64,000 bases of DNA from Raineyella sp034933565 (GCF_034933565.1 NZ_JAYFNG010000016.1:3687-67686), one strand, 5' to 3'; shown: positions 1 through 8,175, numbered from the stretch's first letter. The notes: a model not told the origin generated them from the letters alone. A program made the numbers and translations.

Positions 1-2
1 GC

Positions 3-362
3 CACCCACCGACCCCGCAACAGGCCGCCGGACCGACCGGGTCCACCGGGTCCTGGCTGGACCAGCTCGGTCGCGGTGCGGCGACCAGCGGCCTCAATCC
101 GAAGGCGCTGTTGCTGTTCCTGGCCCTGCTGCCACAGTTCACCGACCCGCACGGCGCCTGGCCGGTGGCGCTCCAGGTGGCCGTCCTGGGGGGCCTGCAC
201 ATCCTGTCGAGCGCTATCGTCTACCTGGGAGTGGGCTCGGGGTCGCGCGCTGTGCTGCGGACCCGTCCCGCGGCGGCCCGTGCGGTCAGCCGGATCTCGG
301 GGATCGCGATGACCGTGATCGCGGTCGGCCTGCTGGCCGAGCAGCTCGCCCGGCTGGTCTGA
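3..362 (+). CDS. LysE/RhtB-family exporter, C-terminal part (gene begins before the window)
   Basis: The reading frame is already open at base 3 and closes with TGA at 360-362, so only about the last 119 codons are visible. The residues GLNPKALLLFLALLPQF, encoded at 90-140, are the hallmark of the second half of LysE/RhtB-family transporters, which export amino acids or related small molecules across the cytoplasmic membrane. Two further hydrophobic stretches follow (about 165-230 and 295-345), matching the last membrane helices of the family. The segment before the signature is rich in Gly, Pro, Thr and Gln, as expected for the variable central loop. The substrate cannot be read from this fragment. 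Confidence 0.8.
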   Translation, partial: HPPTPQQAAGPTGSTGSWLDQLGRGAATSGLNPKALLLFLALLPQFTDPHGAWPVALQVAVLGGLHILSSAIVYLGVGSGSRAVLRTRPAAARAVSRISGIAMTVIAVGLLAEQLARLV

Positions 363-402
363 CGTCGGCCGAGTGCTGCCGGATCGACACGACAGGCGAT
401 CG

Positions 403-474
403 GGCACGATCATCGCAGTCTTCGCCGACACCTGCGGCAACCTCATCCAACTCGTCGGTGCCAAGCCGGCCTGA
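403..474 (+). pseudogene. Relic of a VOC/glyoxalase-family gene (C-terminal end only)
   Basis: The frame 403-474 reads GTIIAVFADTCGNLIQLVG and a few more residues before TGA. It matches the closing beta-strand and metal-site region (the DxxGNxIQL pattern) of vicinal-oxygen-chelate/glyoxalase-like proteins. No start codon or upstream VOC sequence remains in this frame between the LysE-like stop and base 403. I read it as the remnant of a gene largely deleted when the present LysE/ligase junction formed. It is short, so chance resemblance is possible. Confidence 0.45.
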
Positions 475-484
475 ACGGTGTTCA

Positions 485-490
485 TATACT
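485..490 (+). promoter_or_regulatory. Candidate -10 box (TATACT) for the ligase-thiolase pair
   Basis: TATACT differs from the consensus TATAAT at one position and lies 32 nt before the ATG at 523. That leaves room for a short leader containing a GGGAG ribosome-binding site at about 511. No convincing -35 box is visible at the normal distance. Confidence 0.4.
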
Positions 491-522
491 GAGGGTCCGC
501 ACCAGTTCTCCCGGGAGCCGCC

Positions 523-1566
523 ATGACCGCTGTGCCCAGCCCTGCGTACGCCTGCGGCGACCACGGGGCCGTCGCGGTGCTCGAGCGGCCCGACCCGGTG
601 ACCGCCTTCTGGGCGGCCCACCGCGGCGGCCTCGACGTCGCGCTCTCCACCTCCGGCACCAGCTCGGGCACCCCGCGGGTGATCGTCCGCAGCACCGCCT
701 CGTGGGTGGACAGCTTCGAGGCCTGCGCCCGGCGGCTCGGGCTCACGGCCGCCGGCCGGATCTGGATCCCCGGACCGCTCACCGCCACGATGAACCTGTT
801 CGCCGCCTGCCTGGCGACGTACGTGCGGGCGTCGTGGAGCACCGATCCGGCCGGCTGCAGTCACGCGCAGCTGACCCCCGCCCAGCTCCGTACGGTCCTC
901 GACGCGGATCCCGGGCCGGGGCTGCACGTGCTGGTCGCGGGGGACGTCCTGCCGCCGGCGCTGCGGCGACGCGCCGAGGCCGCCGGCCTGCTGGTCGACC
1001 ACTACTACGGGGCGGCCGAGCTGTCCCTGATCGCCTGGGGACACGACGGGGCCGACCTGCGGCTGTTCGACCGGGTGACGGCCGAGGTCCGCGACGGCAC
1101 CCTGTGGGTCCGTTCGCCCTGGTTGTCCCGCACCGACACCGACGAGCGCGGCTTCGCCACCGTGCACGACCTGGCCCGCCTCGACGGTGACCGGATCGAC
1201 GTGCTGGGCCGGCCAGGGGCCGCCACCACCGCCGGGGCGACGGTGCTGTTGGCCCCGCTCGAGGCGGAGCTGCAGGCGCAGTGTCACGGTCGGCTGGTCG
1301 TCCTCGCGGTGCCCGACGAACGCCTCGGTGAGCTGGTCTGCTGCGTCAGCGGCGCGGCCGATCTCGAGGCGGCGCGGCACTGGGGGCGTACGCACCTGGC
1401 CGGGGCCCGACGCCCGCGGCGGTGGCTGGCCCTCGACGACCTCCCGCTCACTCCGGCCGGCAAGATCGACCGTGCCCGGCTGGTCGCCGACATCGTGGCG
1501 GCGGACCGGCGACGACACCGCGGGGGAGCACCGGACGGGACCGACCGGGCGGGGGAGGCGGCATGA
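523..1566 (+). CDS. Short AMP-forming acyl-CoA ligase-like protein
   Basis: This 347-residue protein belongs to the ANL (acyl/aryl-CoA ligase) superfamily, which activates carboxylates as acyl-AMP and usually transfers them to CoA. The phosphate-binding loop STSGTSSGTPR lies at residues 42-52, the A5-like motif YYGAAE near 161-166, and the C-terminal motif PLTPAGKID near 308-316, with the acyl-adenylation lysine at about 314. It is far shorter than the usual 500 or more residues because the N-terminal lobe before the P-loop is almost missing, as in MenE-like and VraA-like proteins. ATG 523 has a GGGAG ribosome site. Its stop overlaps the thiolase start (ATGA), so the two are translationally coupled, like the ligase-thiolase pair vraA-vraB of staphylococci. 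The substrate is unknown. Confidence 0.8.
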   Translation: MTAVPSPAYACGDHGAVAVLERPDPVTAFWAAHRGGLDVALSTSGTSSGTPRVIVRSTASWVDSFEACARRLGLTAAGRIWIPGPLTATMNLFAACLATYVRASWSTDPAGCSHAQLTPAQLRTVLDADPGPGLHVLVAGDVLPPALRRRAEAAGLLVDHYYGAAELSLIAWGHDGADLRLFDRVTAEVRDGTLWVRSPWLSRTDTDERGFATVHDLARLDGDRIDVLGRPGAATTAGATVLLAPLEAELQAQCHGRLVVLAVPDERLGELVCCVSGAADLEAARHWGRTHLAGARRPRRWLALDDLPLTPAGKIDRARLVADIVAADRRRHRGGAPDGTDRAGEAA

Positions 1567-2708
1567 CGCGTCGCGACGAGCGCCCGGTGATCGTGGACGC
1601 GCTGCGGACGCCGATCGGCACCCAGGGCGGTGCCCTGCGCGGCGTGGACGCGACCGCGCTGATCGCACCGCTGCTGGCCACGCTGGCCGGCCGGAGCGAC
1701 GCCCCGATCGACGAGGTGGTGCTCGGCAACATCCGCGGACCGGGCGGCAATCCGGCCCGGGTGGCCGCCCTGCAGGCGGGCCTCGACGAGGCCACCCCCG
1801 CGATCACCGTGGACCGCCAGTGCGGGTCCGGGATGGCCGCGATCGAGTACAGCGTCGCCCTGCTCGCCGGGGTGCGCGAAGGGTTCCAGCTGGCCGGCGG
1901 CACCCAGTCCGCGAGCACCCAACCGCTCACGTTCTGGCCGCCGACAGGCCCGGGCGAGACGCCGGAGCAGTACCTCCGGGCCCCGTTCACCGACCGGGCC
2001 CACGGTGATCCCGAGATGGGTGTGGCGGCCGACCTCCTCGCGGCCGAGCACGCCATCGACCGGGAACGCCAGGACACGTACGCCGCCCGCTCCCATCAGC
2101 GGGCGGTGACGGCCGCCGCTGCAGGGATCTTCGCCGAGGAGATGCTGGCGGTGGCAGGGCTGGACCACGACGAGCGGCCCCGGGCCGGGTTCACCGCCCG
2201 GCGGCTGGCCCGCTTCCGGCCGGCGTTCACCCCTGACGGGACGGCGACGGCGGCGAACAGCTGCGGGATCAACGACGGGGCGGCCGCGGTGCTGCTGTGC
2301 GACGGCACGACCGCGGCACGACGCGGGCTGCACGGGTTGCGGGTCGTCGACGTGGTGACGGTCGGCTGTGCCCCGGACCGCCCGGGCTGGGGCATCGTCC
2401 CCGCGGTCCGTCGGCTGGTGGACCGGACCGGTCTCGACCTCGACCGGGTGGACGTCGTCGACTTCAACGAGGCGTTCGCCGGCCAGGTGCTCGCCTGCCT
2501 GGATGCGCTGGGCATCGACGAGGAACGTAACTGCCCCCAGGGCGGGGCGATCGCCCTCGGGCACCCGTGGGCGGCGACCGGCGCGGTCCAGCTCACCCGG
2601 CTGTTCACCCAGCTCGTCCGGCACAACACGACCGGGGCCCGGTACGGCCTGGCGGGGATCGCCATCGGCGGCGGCCAGGGCACGGCGATGTTGGTCGAGG
2701 CGGTCTGA
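1563..2708 (+). CDS. Thiolase-family protein lacking the second catalytic cysteine
   Basis: This 381-residue protein is homologous to acetyl-CoA acetyltransferases/3-ketoacyl-CoA thiolases. The acyl-accepting Cys87 sits in RQCGSGM, NEAF is present, and the histidine motif GAIALGHP is intact with His334. The usual C-terminal CxG motif (MCIGGGQG in typical thiolases), whose cysteine is the acid/base, reads GIAIGGGQG here, with Ala367 replacing Cys; the DNA at 2660-2670 is unambiguous. Ordinary Claisen chemistry should therefore be impaired, and it may act as a hydrolase, a transferase or a condensing enzyme with another mechanism. The start at 1563 is set by the ATGA overlap with the upstream ligase; longer in-frame starts run through that gene. 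The stop codon lies inside a 28-bp tandem duplication. Confidence 0.85.
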   Translation: MTRRDERPVIVDALRTPIGTQGGALRGVDATALIAPLLATLAGRSDAPIDEVVLGNIRGPGGNPARVAALQAGLDEATPAITVDRQCGSGMAAIEYSVALLAGVREGFQLAGGTQSASTQPLTFWPPTGPGETPEQYLRAPFTDRAHGDPEMGVAADLLAAEHAIDRERQDTYAARSHQRAVTAAAAGIFAEEMLAVAGLDHDERPRAGFTARRLARFRPAFTPDGTATAANSCGINDGAAAVLLCDGTTAARRGLHGLRVVDVVTVGCAPDRPGWGIVPAVRRLVDRTGLDLDRVDVVDFNEAFAGQVLACLDALGIDEERNCPQGGAIALGHPWAATGAVQLTRLFTQLVRHNTTGARYGLAGIAIGGGQGTAMLVEAV

Positions 2709-2742
2709 GGGACCGATGTTGGTCGAGGCGGTCCGAGGGACC
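2687..2742 (+). repeat. 28-bp tandem duplication spanning the thiolase stop codon
   Basis: Bases 2687-2714 and 2715-2742 are direct repeats of 28 bp with one mismatch (T2706 versus C2734). The first copy contains the last codons and TGA stop of the thiolase. In the second copy the mismatch turns the same TGA into CGA. It is the first of several short duplications at gene ends in this window. Confidence 0.9.
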
Positions 2743-2754
2743 CCGGTCGCGGAC

Positions 2755-3144
2755 TCAGCGGCCGCGGCGGCCGGTGGTGGGCCGGACGCAGGCGCGGGTG
2801 CTGCCCGGCAACCGGTAGCGGTTGGCCGCGATCAGCCGGTAGAGAACGGTCAGGACCGCACGCGCCGGCGGCAGCGCGCCGAGCAGCTTCAGCGGCGCCG
2901 GGCCCAGGCGTGCCCACGCCAGGAAGGCCGTGGCGCCGCCGTACGAGCGTCCGTCGGGCAGCACCAGGACGACCTCACGGGCGACCTGCTCACGCGACAG
3001 CCCCCAGCGGGCCACATCCACGTCCTGGCTCGGGACGATCCGCACCCGGCCGGCCTCCCCGGCGGCGAGCACGCGGGCGATCCGGTCCGCCCAGGTGCGG
3101 CAGAACCCGCACGTGCCGTCGATCAGCAACAGGATGTCCTCCAT
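2755..3144 (-). CDS. DCC-family (DUF393) thiol-disulfide oxidoreductase-like protein
   Basis: This 129-residue protein begins MEDILLLIDGTCGFC. The position and spacing of Cys12 and Cys15 match the DCC family, whose name comes from a D-x-D-C-x-x-C signature. Here the second Asp is replaced by Thr (DGTCGFC). The rest, with YGGATAFLAWAR and a C-terminal hydrophobic/basic segment ending in a Tyr-Arg-rich stretch, fits the family length of about 120-140 residues. A redox role is inferred from the CxxC motif; no partner is evident. It converges on the thiolase and is followed on the same strand by nothing within the operon. Confidence 0.75.
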   Translation of the reverse strand: MEDILLLIDGTCGFCRTWADRIARVLAAGEAGRVRIVPSQDVDVARWGLSREQVAREVVLVLPDGRSYGGATAFLAWARLGPAPLKLLGALPPARAVLTVLYRLIAANRYRLPGSTRACVRPTTGRRGR

Positions 3145-3211
3145 GACCCCATGATGGCGCAGCACGGTCAGCGCCCGGTCCGGAGCCGCCGCCCGGGCAG
3201 ATCCACCGCCA

Positions 3212-3676
3212 TCAGCGGGCCCGGACGAGGCCGGTGACACTGCCCCACGCCACGGTGTGCTCGCCGATCTCGTCGAGCACATGCTGGCTGGAGGCCCCGC
3301 GGACCGGGACATCGAGCACGTACACCGCGAAGACGTACCGGTGGGTGCCGCTCGGCGGGCAGGGCGCGAACCACCCGGGCGTCCGGGCACTGTTGGGCAT
3401 CTCGCGCGCCCCCGGCGGGGCACTGCCCTCCCGGAAGCCGCCGTCGCGGGCGGGCAACCCGGTGACCAGCCAGTGCACGAACGTGCCGTGCGGGGCGTCG
3501 GGATCACTGACGACCACCGCCAGCGAGGTGGCCTGCGGGGGCACCCCGGACCAGGCGAACGCAGGGGAGAGACCCTGCCCCTGACAGGTGAACCGCAACG
3601 GGATCGGGCCGCCGTCGGTGAACTCAGGGCTGGTGACCCGCACTGTACGGCTCAGACTGGCCTGGGGGACCTTCAT
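3212..3676 (-). CDS. YbhB/YbcL-family PEBP (Raf-kinase-inhibitor-like) protein
   Basis: This 154-residue protein shows the phosphatidylethanolamine-binding-protein fold motifs in order: SPEFTDGGPIPLRFTCQG near residues 16-33, AVVVSDPDAPHGTFVHWLV at about 53-71, and GTHRYVFAVYVLD near 109-121. It has the family's normal length. Bacterial members are cytoplasmic or periplasmic proteins of uncertain function that bind small anionic ligands. No signal peptide is visible. It lies 67 nt upstream of the DCC-family gene on the same strand and could be cotranscribed with it. Confidence 0.9.
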   Translation of the reverse strand: MKVPQASLSRTVRVTSPEFTDGGPIPLRFTCQGQGLSPAFAWSGVPPQATSLAVVVSDPDAPHGTFVHWLVTGLPARDGGFREGSAPPGAREMPNSARTPGWFAPCPPSGTHRYVFAVYVLDVPVRGASSQHVLDEIGEHTVAWGSVTGLVRAR

Positions 3677-3884
3677 GACGCACCTCCTCGCGACATCCTC
3701 AGTATCGACCGGCGTGCCTCGAGGGGACAGCGAAATGCGCCGGCTCGGGGCCCTCGAGGGGTGCCCTTCCCGCTGAGGCCCAAGGTGTGGATCCCCACGG
3801 CACGGCGCCCCGAGGTCCGGATCCCCGAGCTGTGGATTCGCCGAGGTGCGATTCCATGAACCCCTGCTCAGAACCCTGTGCTGG

Positions 3885-3900
3885 GTTAGGGTTACCTAAC
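3885..3900. promoter_or_regulatory. Inverted repeat upstream of the OsmC gene (possible operator)
   Basis: The sequence GTTAGGGTTACCTAAC has perfect 6-bp arms (GTTAGG/CCTAAC) around a 4-bp centre. It ends 28 nt before the OsmC start codon, where a repressor could block transcription. The bases 3783-3855 just upstream contain degenerate repeats of a GTGGATCCCC-like unit of no evident function. The regulator cannot be named. Confidence 0.4.
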
Positions 3901-3928
3901 AGGCACCTCCGACACCAAGGAGCATCCC

Positions 3929-4354
3929 ATGGCGAACTCCACTGTCAGCACGGCCGGCACCCATTGGGAGGGCAATCTCTTCGACGGCAAGGGACGTACG
4001 GAGCTGGTGACCTCCGGCGTCGCCGCGTTCGACGTGACCTGGGCCCGGCGAGCAGAGGCCGGCAAGGGCACCACCAACCCCGAGGAACTGCTGGCTGCCG
4101 CGCTGGCGACCTGTTACAGCATGGCGCTCAGCAACGCGCTGGCCCAGGACGGTCACGACCCCTCCACCATCGACACCCGGGCCGCGGTCACCTTCGTGCC
4201 CGGCACCGGCGTCACCGGCATCACCATCACCGTGCACGGTGACGTCCCCGGCCTCAGTGCCGACGACTTCGCCGCGCAGGCCGAGTGGGCCCGGGACAAC
4301 TGCCCGGTCTCCCAGGCCCTCGCGGCGGTCCCGAAGGAATTGGTGATCGCCTGA
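3929..4354 (+). CDS. OsmC-family peroxiredoxin
   Basis: This 141-residue protein is of the OsmC/Ohr family, thiol peroxidases that reduce organic hydroperoxides. The peroxidatic Cys62 lies in the helix NPEELLAAALATCYSMAL and the resolving Cys125 in ARDNCPVSQAL, with normal family spacing. The N-terminal GTHWEGNLFDGKG resembles E. coli OsmC more than Ohr. An AAGGAG ribosome site stands 7-8 nt before ATG 3929. It appears monocistronic: a convergent gene follows, and a 16-bp inverted repeat precedes it. Confidence 0.92.
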   Translation: MANSTVSTAGTHWEGNLFDGKGRTELVTSGVAAFDVTWARRAEAGKGTTNPEELLAAALATCYSMALSNALAQDGHDPSTIDTRAAVTFVPGTGVTGITITVHGDVPGLSADDFAAQAEWARDNCPVSQALAAVPKELVIA

Positions 4355-4385
4355 CGAACGAATCTCACCAGGCCCACGGGCCCAC

Positions 4386-4419
4386 CGCGGCCGCGATCCC
4401 ACCCGGGGCTGCGGCCGCG
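4386..4419. terminator. GC-rich hairpin between convergent osmC-like and ltrA-like genes
   Basis: The 9-bp arms CGCGGCCGC (4386-4394) and GCGGCCGCG (4411-4419) flank a 16-nt loop between two convergent stop codons. There is no T-run, as is usual in high-GC actinobacteria. Each arm is also nearly self-complementary, so other folds are possible. Confidence 0.4.
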
Positions 4420-4438
4420 CAGGAGGAACGAGCCGCGC

Positions 4439-5719
4439 CTACCCCTCGCGCCGGGCCGCCCGCTCCAGCAGCACCGTCCGATCGGCCCGGATGTGCCGGT
4501 AGCCCCGCGCCTCGTACGCCACCACCGTCACCAGCGGCCCGAGCATGACGACGACGAGGCACCAGCCCAGCGGGACCCCGCCGTACGCCAGGCCCACCGA
4601 CGCCGCGATGATCGCCACGGTGAGCGCGAACACGGACACATGAAAGGCCACATGACCGCCCGCACCGCCGCGGTGCATGACGGAGTAGATCGCGTACACC
4701 AGGCAGATGTACGCCAACACGGGCACCGCCACGGTGGCGACGACGCCGGGCAGCGCCAGATCTGACTCACCGGCGATCCACAGCCCGGCGACGTGCAGCC
4801 CTGACCCGGTGGCCGCGACCGCCCAGAACAGGGGCATGTGCAGGTACCCGAACAGGAACGAGCGGCCCCGATAGTGGTGCAGCACCTCGGCGACCGTGGT
4901 GGTGAAATACACCCACCAGAGCCCGAAGGTGAGCCCGATCCCGGCCACCACGACCAGCACCCCCGCCAACGTCCAGTGGCCCTCCCCGATCGTCGCCGTC
5001 AGGGCGGCGACGGTGCCGATGACGCCCTCGCCGAGGGTGATGATCACCAGCAGGCTGTACCGCTCGGCGATGTGGTGAGCGTGCCATGGCGTGCCGGCGC
5101 GGCGCTCCGCGAGGAACGGGCCGAGCACCTCGACGAGCACCAGCACGACGGCGATCCCCAGCGTCTGCGTGACGGTCAGCGGCAGCAGCGCGACCGCCAC
5201 CCACGCCGCCTGGGCGGCGATGATCGACCCGAGGTAGAGGCCGATCGCGCCCCGGCGGGGGACATCCGCCCGCCAGGCCCGGGCCCAGCCGACCAGCAGG
5301 GCGAGACGCATGACGACGTACCCCAGGATGATGGTCCGGTTGTCGAAGTGAGGGGACTCGAGCGAGTGGTACATCGGTGGGATCCCGAGCGCGAGCACCA
5401 CCACGCCGACCATGATCGCCATCGACATCAACCGGAGTCCCCAGTCGTCGTTGTCGTACGCGGAGGCGAACCAGGAGTAGTTGATCCAGGCCCAGACGAT
5501 CCCGAAGCCGGCGAAGCCGAAGCCGATCAGCGCGGTGGTGAGGTGACCCTCGGCCAGGTAGTGCGCGAACTGTTCGCCGCTCAGCCCGAACGCGACGGCG
5601 AAGGTCAGGTCGAACAGCAACTCCAGGGGTGAGGCGACCCGGTGACGTTCCTCGGTGTCGCGTGGGGCGAGCGGGGACAGCCGGTGCCGACCCGGAGAGT
5701 CCTCAGCGGGTGTCGTCAT
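4439..5719 (-). CDS. LtrA-family (low temperature requirement A) membrane protein
   Basis: This 426-residue protein has about ten to twelve hydrophobic helices. The conserved LtrA N-terminus reads ASPLELLFDLTFAVAF, followed later by AERYSLLVIITLGEGVIGT, two signatures of the family first named from Listeria low-temperature mutants. The biochemical function of the family is not established. ATG 5719 is preceded by an AGGGGAA ribosome site. The gene is divergent from the 2H phosphoesterase at 5766, with only 46 nt between the starts. Confidence 0.88.
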   Translation of the reverse strand: MTTPAEDSPGRHRLSPLAPRDTEERHRVASPLELLFDLTFAVAFGLSGEQFAHYLAEGHLTTALIGFGFAGFGIVWAWINYSWFASAYDNDDWGLRLMSMAIMVGVVVLALGIPPMYHSLESPHFDNRTIILGYVVMRLALLVGWARAWRADVPRRGAIGLYLGSIIAAQAAWVAVALLPLTVTQTLGIAVVLVLVEVLGPFLAERRAGTPWHAHHIAERYSLLVIITLGEGVIGTVAALTATIGEGHWTLAGVLVVVAGIGLTFGLWWVYFTTTVAEVLHHYRGRSFLFGYLHMPLFWAVAATGSGLHVAGLWIAGESDLALPGVVATVAVPVLAYICLVYAIYSVMHRGGAGGHVAFHVSVFALTVAIIAASVGLAYGGVPLGWCLVVVMLGPLVTVVAYEARGYRHIRADRTVLLERAARREG

Positions 5720-5765
5720 ACCGGTAGTTTCCCCTGCGATCGGTCGGGCGGTGGATGATGGGGCC

Positions 5766-6290
5766 ATGTCCCTCGCGGTGTGCCTGCTCTTCGATCCGGA
5801 GGGGGACCGTGCGGTCCGGGAGATCTGGGCCCGGCTGGAGAGGGAGGGCGTGCCGACCCTACTCACCCACACCCATCGCCGCCACCTGCCGCACCTGTCG
5901 TACGCCGTGGCGGTGCGATGGGAACTGGAGACGGTGCTGGAGCGGGTCGCGGCGCTCCCGGACGGCGGGCCGTTCCCGCTCGAGTTCCACGGCATGCTCG
6001 CGTTCTCCCGCGGCCGGGCGGCGCTCGCCGCCTCGGTCACCGCCGAGGTCGCGCGGCGCCAGGAACTCGTCACCGCAGCGGTCGCGGGCGCCGGGGCGGA
6101 CCTGCACCGGCACTACATCCGCGGGTCCTGGGTGCCCCATGTATCGCTGGCGACCCGCGCCAAGGAGGCCCAGCTGCCCCTCGTCGCCCGGGCCGTGTCG
6201 GACGCCCTACCGCTCACCGTCACCGTCGTCCGGGCGGCCCTGATCGACAGTGGGGCAGGGGAGCGCTGGCCGCTGGACCGGATCCCCTGA
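5766..6290 (+). CDS. 2H-phosphoesterase-family protein (2'-5' RNA ligase-like)
   Basis: This 174-residue protein carries two H-h-S-h motifs, HLSYAVA (His43) and HVSLATR (His125). They are the paired catalytic histidines of the 2H phosphoesterase superfamily, which acts on 2',3'-cyclic or 2'-5' phosphodiesters. The substrate is unknown. A GATGAT box lies 6 nt before ATG 5766, which together with the absence of a Shine-Dalgarno sequence suggests a leaderless transcript. A second, distinct 2H protein is encoded at 15764. Confidence 0.8.
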   Translation: MSLAVCLLFDPEGDRAVREIWARLEREGVPTLLTHTHRRHLPHLSYAVAVRWELETVLERVAALPDGGPFPLEFHGMLAFSRGRAALAASVTAEVARRQELVTAAVAGAGADLHRHYIRGSWVPHVSLATRAKEAQLPLVARAVSDALPLTVTVVRAALIDSGAGERWPLDRIP

Positions 6291-6318
6291 GTTCCCGGCA
6301 TCCGGCAGATCCCCGGAA

Positions 6319-6333
6319 CCCGGCACCGCCGGG
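6319..6333. terminator. Small hairpin between convergent genes
   Basis: CCCGGC and GCCGGG form a 6-bp stem with a 3-nt loop in the 54-bp gap between the 2H phosphoesterase and the converging efflux adaptor. It is weak evidence for a terminator. Confidence 0.3.
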
Positions 6334-6344
6334 CCGGTGGTCGG

Positions 6345-8129
6345 TCACCGCGGGCTGGCCGCACCGGACGGCGCCGGGGCGCTGTCCGCGCCGCCGTTCC
6401 CGCTGCTCGGCCGGAACGCGATCCGGGCATTGGTAAGGCTGGTGTTCGGCAGCGGGGCCGTACGGTCCGCGAGGACGACGACGTCGGTGCCGCTGATCCC
6501 GCTGAGGATCTGGACCCGGCCCTGGCCACGGGCCCCGACGGACACGTCGACGGTACGGGTGCCGCTGTCGCCGAGCGTCGTCACCTGGGTCGCCCCGGTC
6601 GCGGTCGTGGTGAGCGCCGAGGCCGGGATGACCAAGGCGTTCTTCAGCGACGTGGTCTCGATGGAAGCGGTGGACGGCGCCCCCTCGGGCAGCCCCCCGG
6701 CGCCGCTGGGCACGGTGACCACGACCGGATAGGCCGGCGCGTCGGTCCCGGCCCCGCTCGAGGGCAGCGCGCCGACGGCGGTCAGGGTGCCGTCCAGGGC
6801 GGCGGCGGAGCCGACCGTCCGCACCTGGACCCGGTCGCCGACCGCCACCTGCTGCAGGTCGACGAGAGAGGCGGTGGCGTCCACCTGCGCCGCCCCCGGC
6901 CCGATGATGACGATGCCCTTGGTCGGCGTGGTGCGATTACCTGCCGAGACGTCGACGGCGCCGACCACCCCGCTGATGGGGGCGGTGAGGGTGGCACCGT
7001 CAAGGTTGTTCTGGGCCTGGGTCTGCTGTTGCTGGGCGACCGCCAGAGTGCCCTGGTCAGCGAGCAGTTTCGCCTGGGGCGACGAGGTGCCGCCCTGGCC
7101 CGACTGGCCAGCCGGGGGGATCGTGGTGCTGGTCCTCCCGGTGGTGCCGGGCTTCGGGGCGGTGCCGGTGTACGGAGCGGTGGAGGTCGCCGGGCCGGTC
7201 GGGGGCTGGGGCGTCGTCGGCCGTTGGCTCGTCTGCTGGGCCAGGGAGGTGGCGGCCGCGTCGAGGACCGTCGCGGCCCGGTGCTGGGCGGCGCTGAGGT
7301 TCTGCAGAGCACCCATGCAGGCGCTGAGCGCCTTCGGGTCCAGCGCCGTCGTCGTCGGGCTGGGGGTGGCGCTGGGGGACGCAGACGCCGAGATACTGGG
7401 GGTCGCGGGCCGCGAGGGGAGGTCGGCCACCGTCGTGGCGGTCCGCTGACCGGACGGGGTGACACTCGCCTGGCCAAGACCTGACAGCAAGCCCTGGCAG
7501 GAGCCGTCCACGCCCTTCTGGGCCTCGGTCACCGCGGCAAGGGCCTTGTCGATCTCGGCCTGGGAGGCAGAGGTCTTCCCCGCCGCACCGGTGCCGACAC
7601 CGGGCGTGCCGCCCGAGCCGGTGCCGGTGCCCGAGCCGCTGGTCCGTGCCTGGCCCGCCGCTGCCGCGGCGGACGCCTGGGCGGCCTGACCCGAGGCGAG
7701 GGCCTGGCTCGAGGCAGCGGCCTGACCACCGGTCGGCGCGGAGGACGTCGAGGTGCCGTTGATCGCGGCCCGGTCCTGCTCGATCGCCAACTGGGCGGCT
7801 GCCACCTGCGACTGGGCCTCCAGGAGCGCAGCCCGCAGCGGGGTGGTGTCCATCGTGGCGAGGAGGTCGCCGGCCTTCACCTGCTGACCGGCGTGCACCT
7901 GCACCGAGGTGACGGTCCCGGCCGCCGGGAACGTCGCGGTGACCGAGTCGACGTGGGTCAGCGAGCCGCTGAGGCTCACCGTGGCGGTCAGGTCGCTCCG
8001 GGTGGCGGTGGTGGTGCGGTAGCGGTCGGTGGCCGATGACCCGGCGGTGCTGAGCGCGTACGCCGTCACGGCGCCCCCGATCACCACCACGGCCACGGCC
8101 CCGGCGATCACCGTCCGGCGTCGGTTCAT
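6345..8129 (-). CDS. HlyD/MacA-like efflux adaptor with a long low-complexity hairpin region
   Basis: This 594-residue membrane-fusion-type protein is the last gene of the efflux operon. One transmembrane helix spans residues 7-27. The first lipoyl half-motif is at about 67-92 (FPAAGTVTSVQVHAGQQVKA), the second at about 375-395 (DGATLTAPISGVVGAVDV), followed by barrel and membrane-proximal domains. The segment between the lipoyl halves is about 280 residues rich in Ala, Ser, Thr, Gly, Gln and Pro, with two Cys (in SCQG and SACMG), much longer than in the companion adaptor. The start at 8129 has a GAGGAGGAAG ribosome site; a start 11 codons upstream lacks one. In monoderms such adaptors work with FtsX/MacB-type permeases in the wall space. 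Confidence 0.8.
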   Translation of the reverse strand: MNRRRTVIAGAVAVVVIGGAVTAYALSTAGSSATDRYRTTTATRSDLTATVSLSGSLTHVDSVTATFPAAGTVTSVQVHAGQQVKAGDLLATMDTTPLRAALLEAQSQVAAAQLAIEQDRAAINGTSTSSAPTGGQAAASSQALASGQAAQASAAAAAGQARTSGSGTGTGSGGTPGVGTGAAGKTSASQAEIDKALAAVTEAQKGVDGSCQGLLSGLGQASVTPSGQRTATTVADLPSRPATPSISASASPSATPSPTTTALDPKALSACMGALQNLSAAQHRAATVLDAAATSLAQQTSQRPTTPQPPTGPATSTAPYTGTAPKPGTTGRTSTTIPPAGQSGQGGTSSPQAKLLADQGTLAVAQQQQTQAQNNLDGATLTAPISGVVGAVDVSAGNRTTPTKGIVIIGPGAAQVDATASLVDLQQVAVGDRVQVRTVGSAAALDGTLTAVGALPSSGAGTDAPAYPVVVTVPSGAGGLPEGAPSTASIETTSLKNALVIPASALTTTATGATQVTTLGDSGTRTVDVSVGARGQGRVQILSGISGTDVVVLADRTAPLPNTSLTNARIAFRPSSGNGGADSAPAPSGAASPR

Positions 8130-8175
8130 CGGGCTTCCTCCTCGACGATTGCGTGGGCTCATGTCCGTACGCCCC

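Noticed and set aside
3885..3900. Possible IdeR/DtxR iron box before osmC (TTAGG and CCTAA)
   Set aside because: The IdeR consensus has nine bases between TTAGG and CCTAA; here there are four, and no iron-related gene is adjacent.
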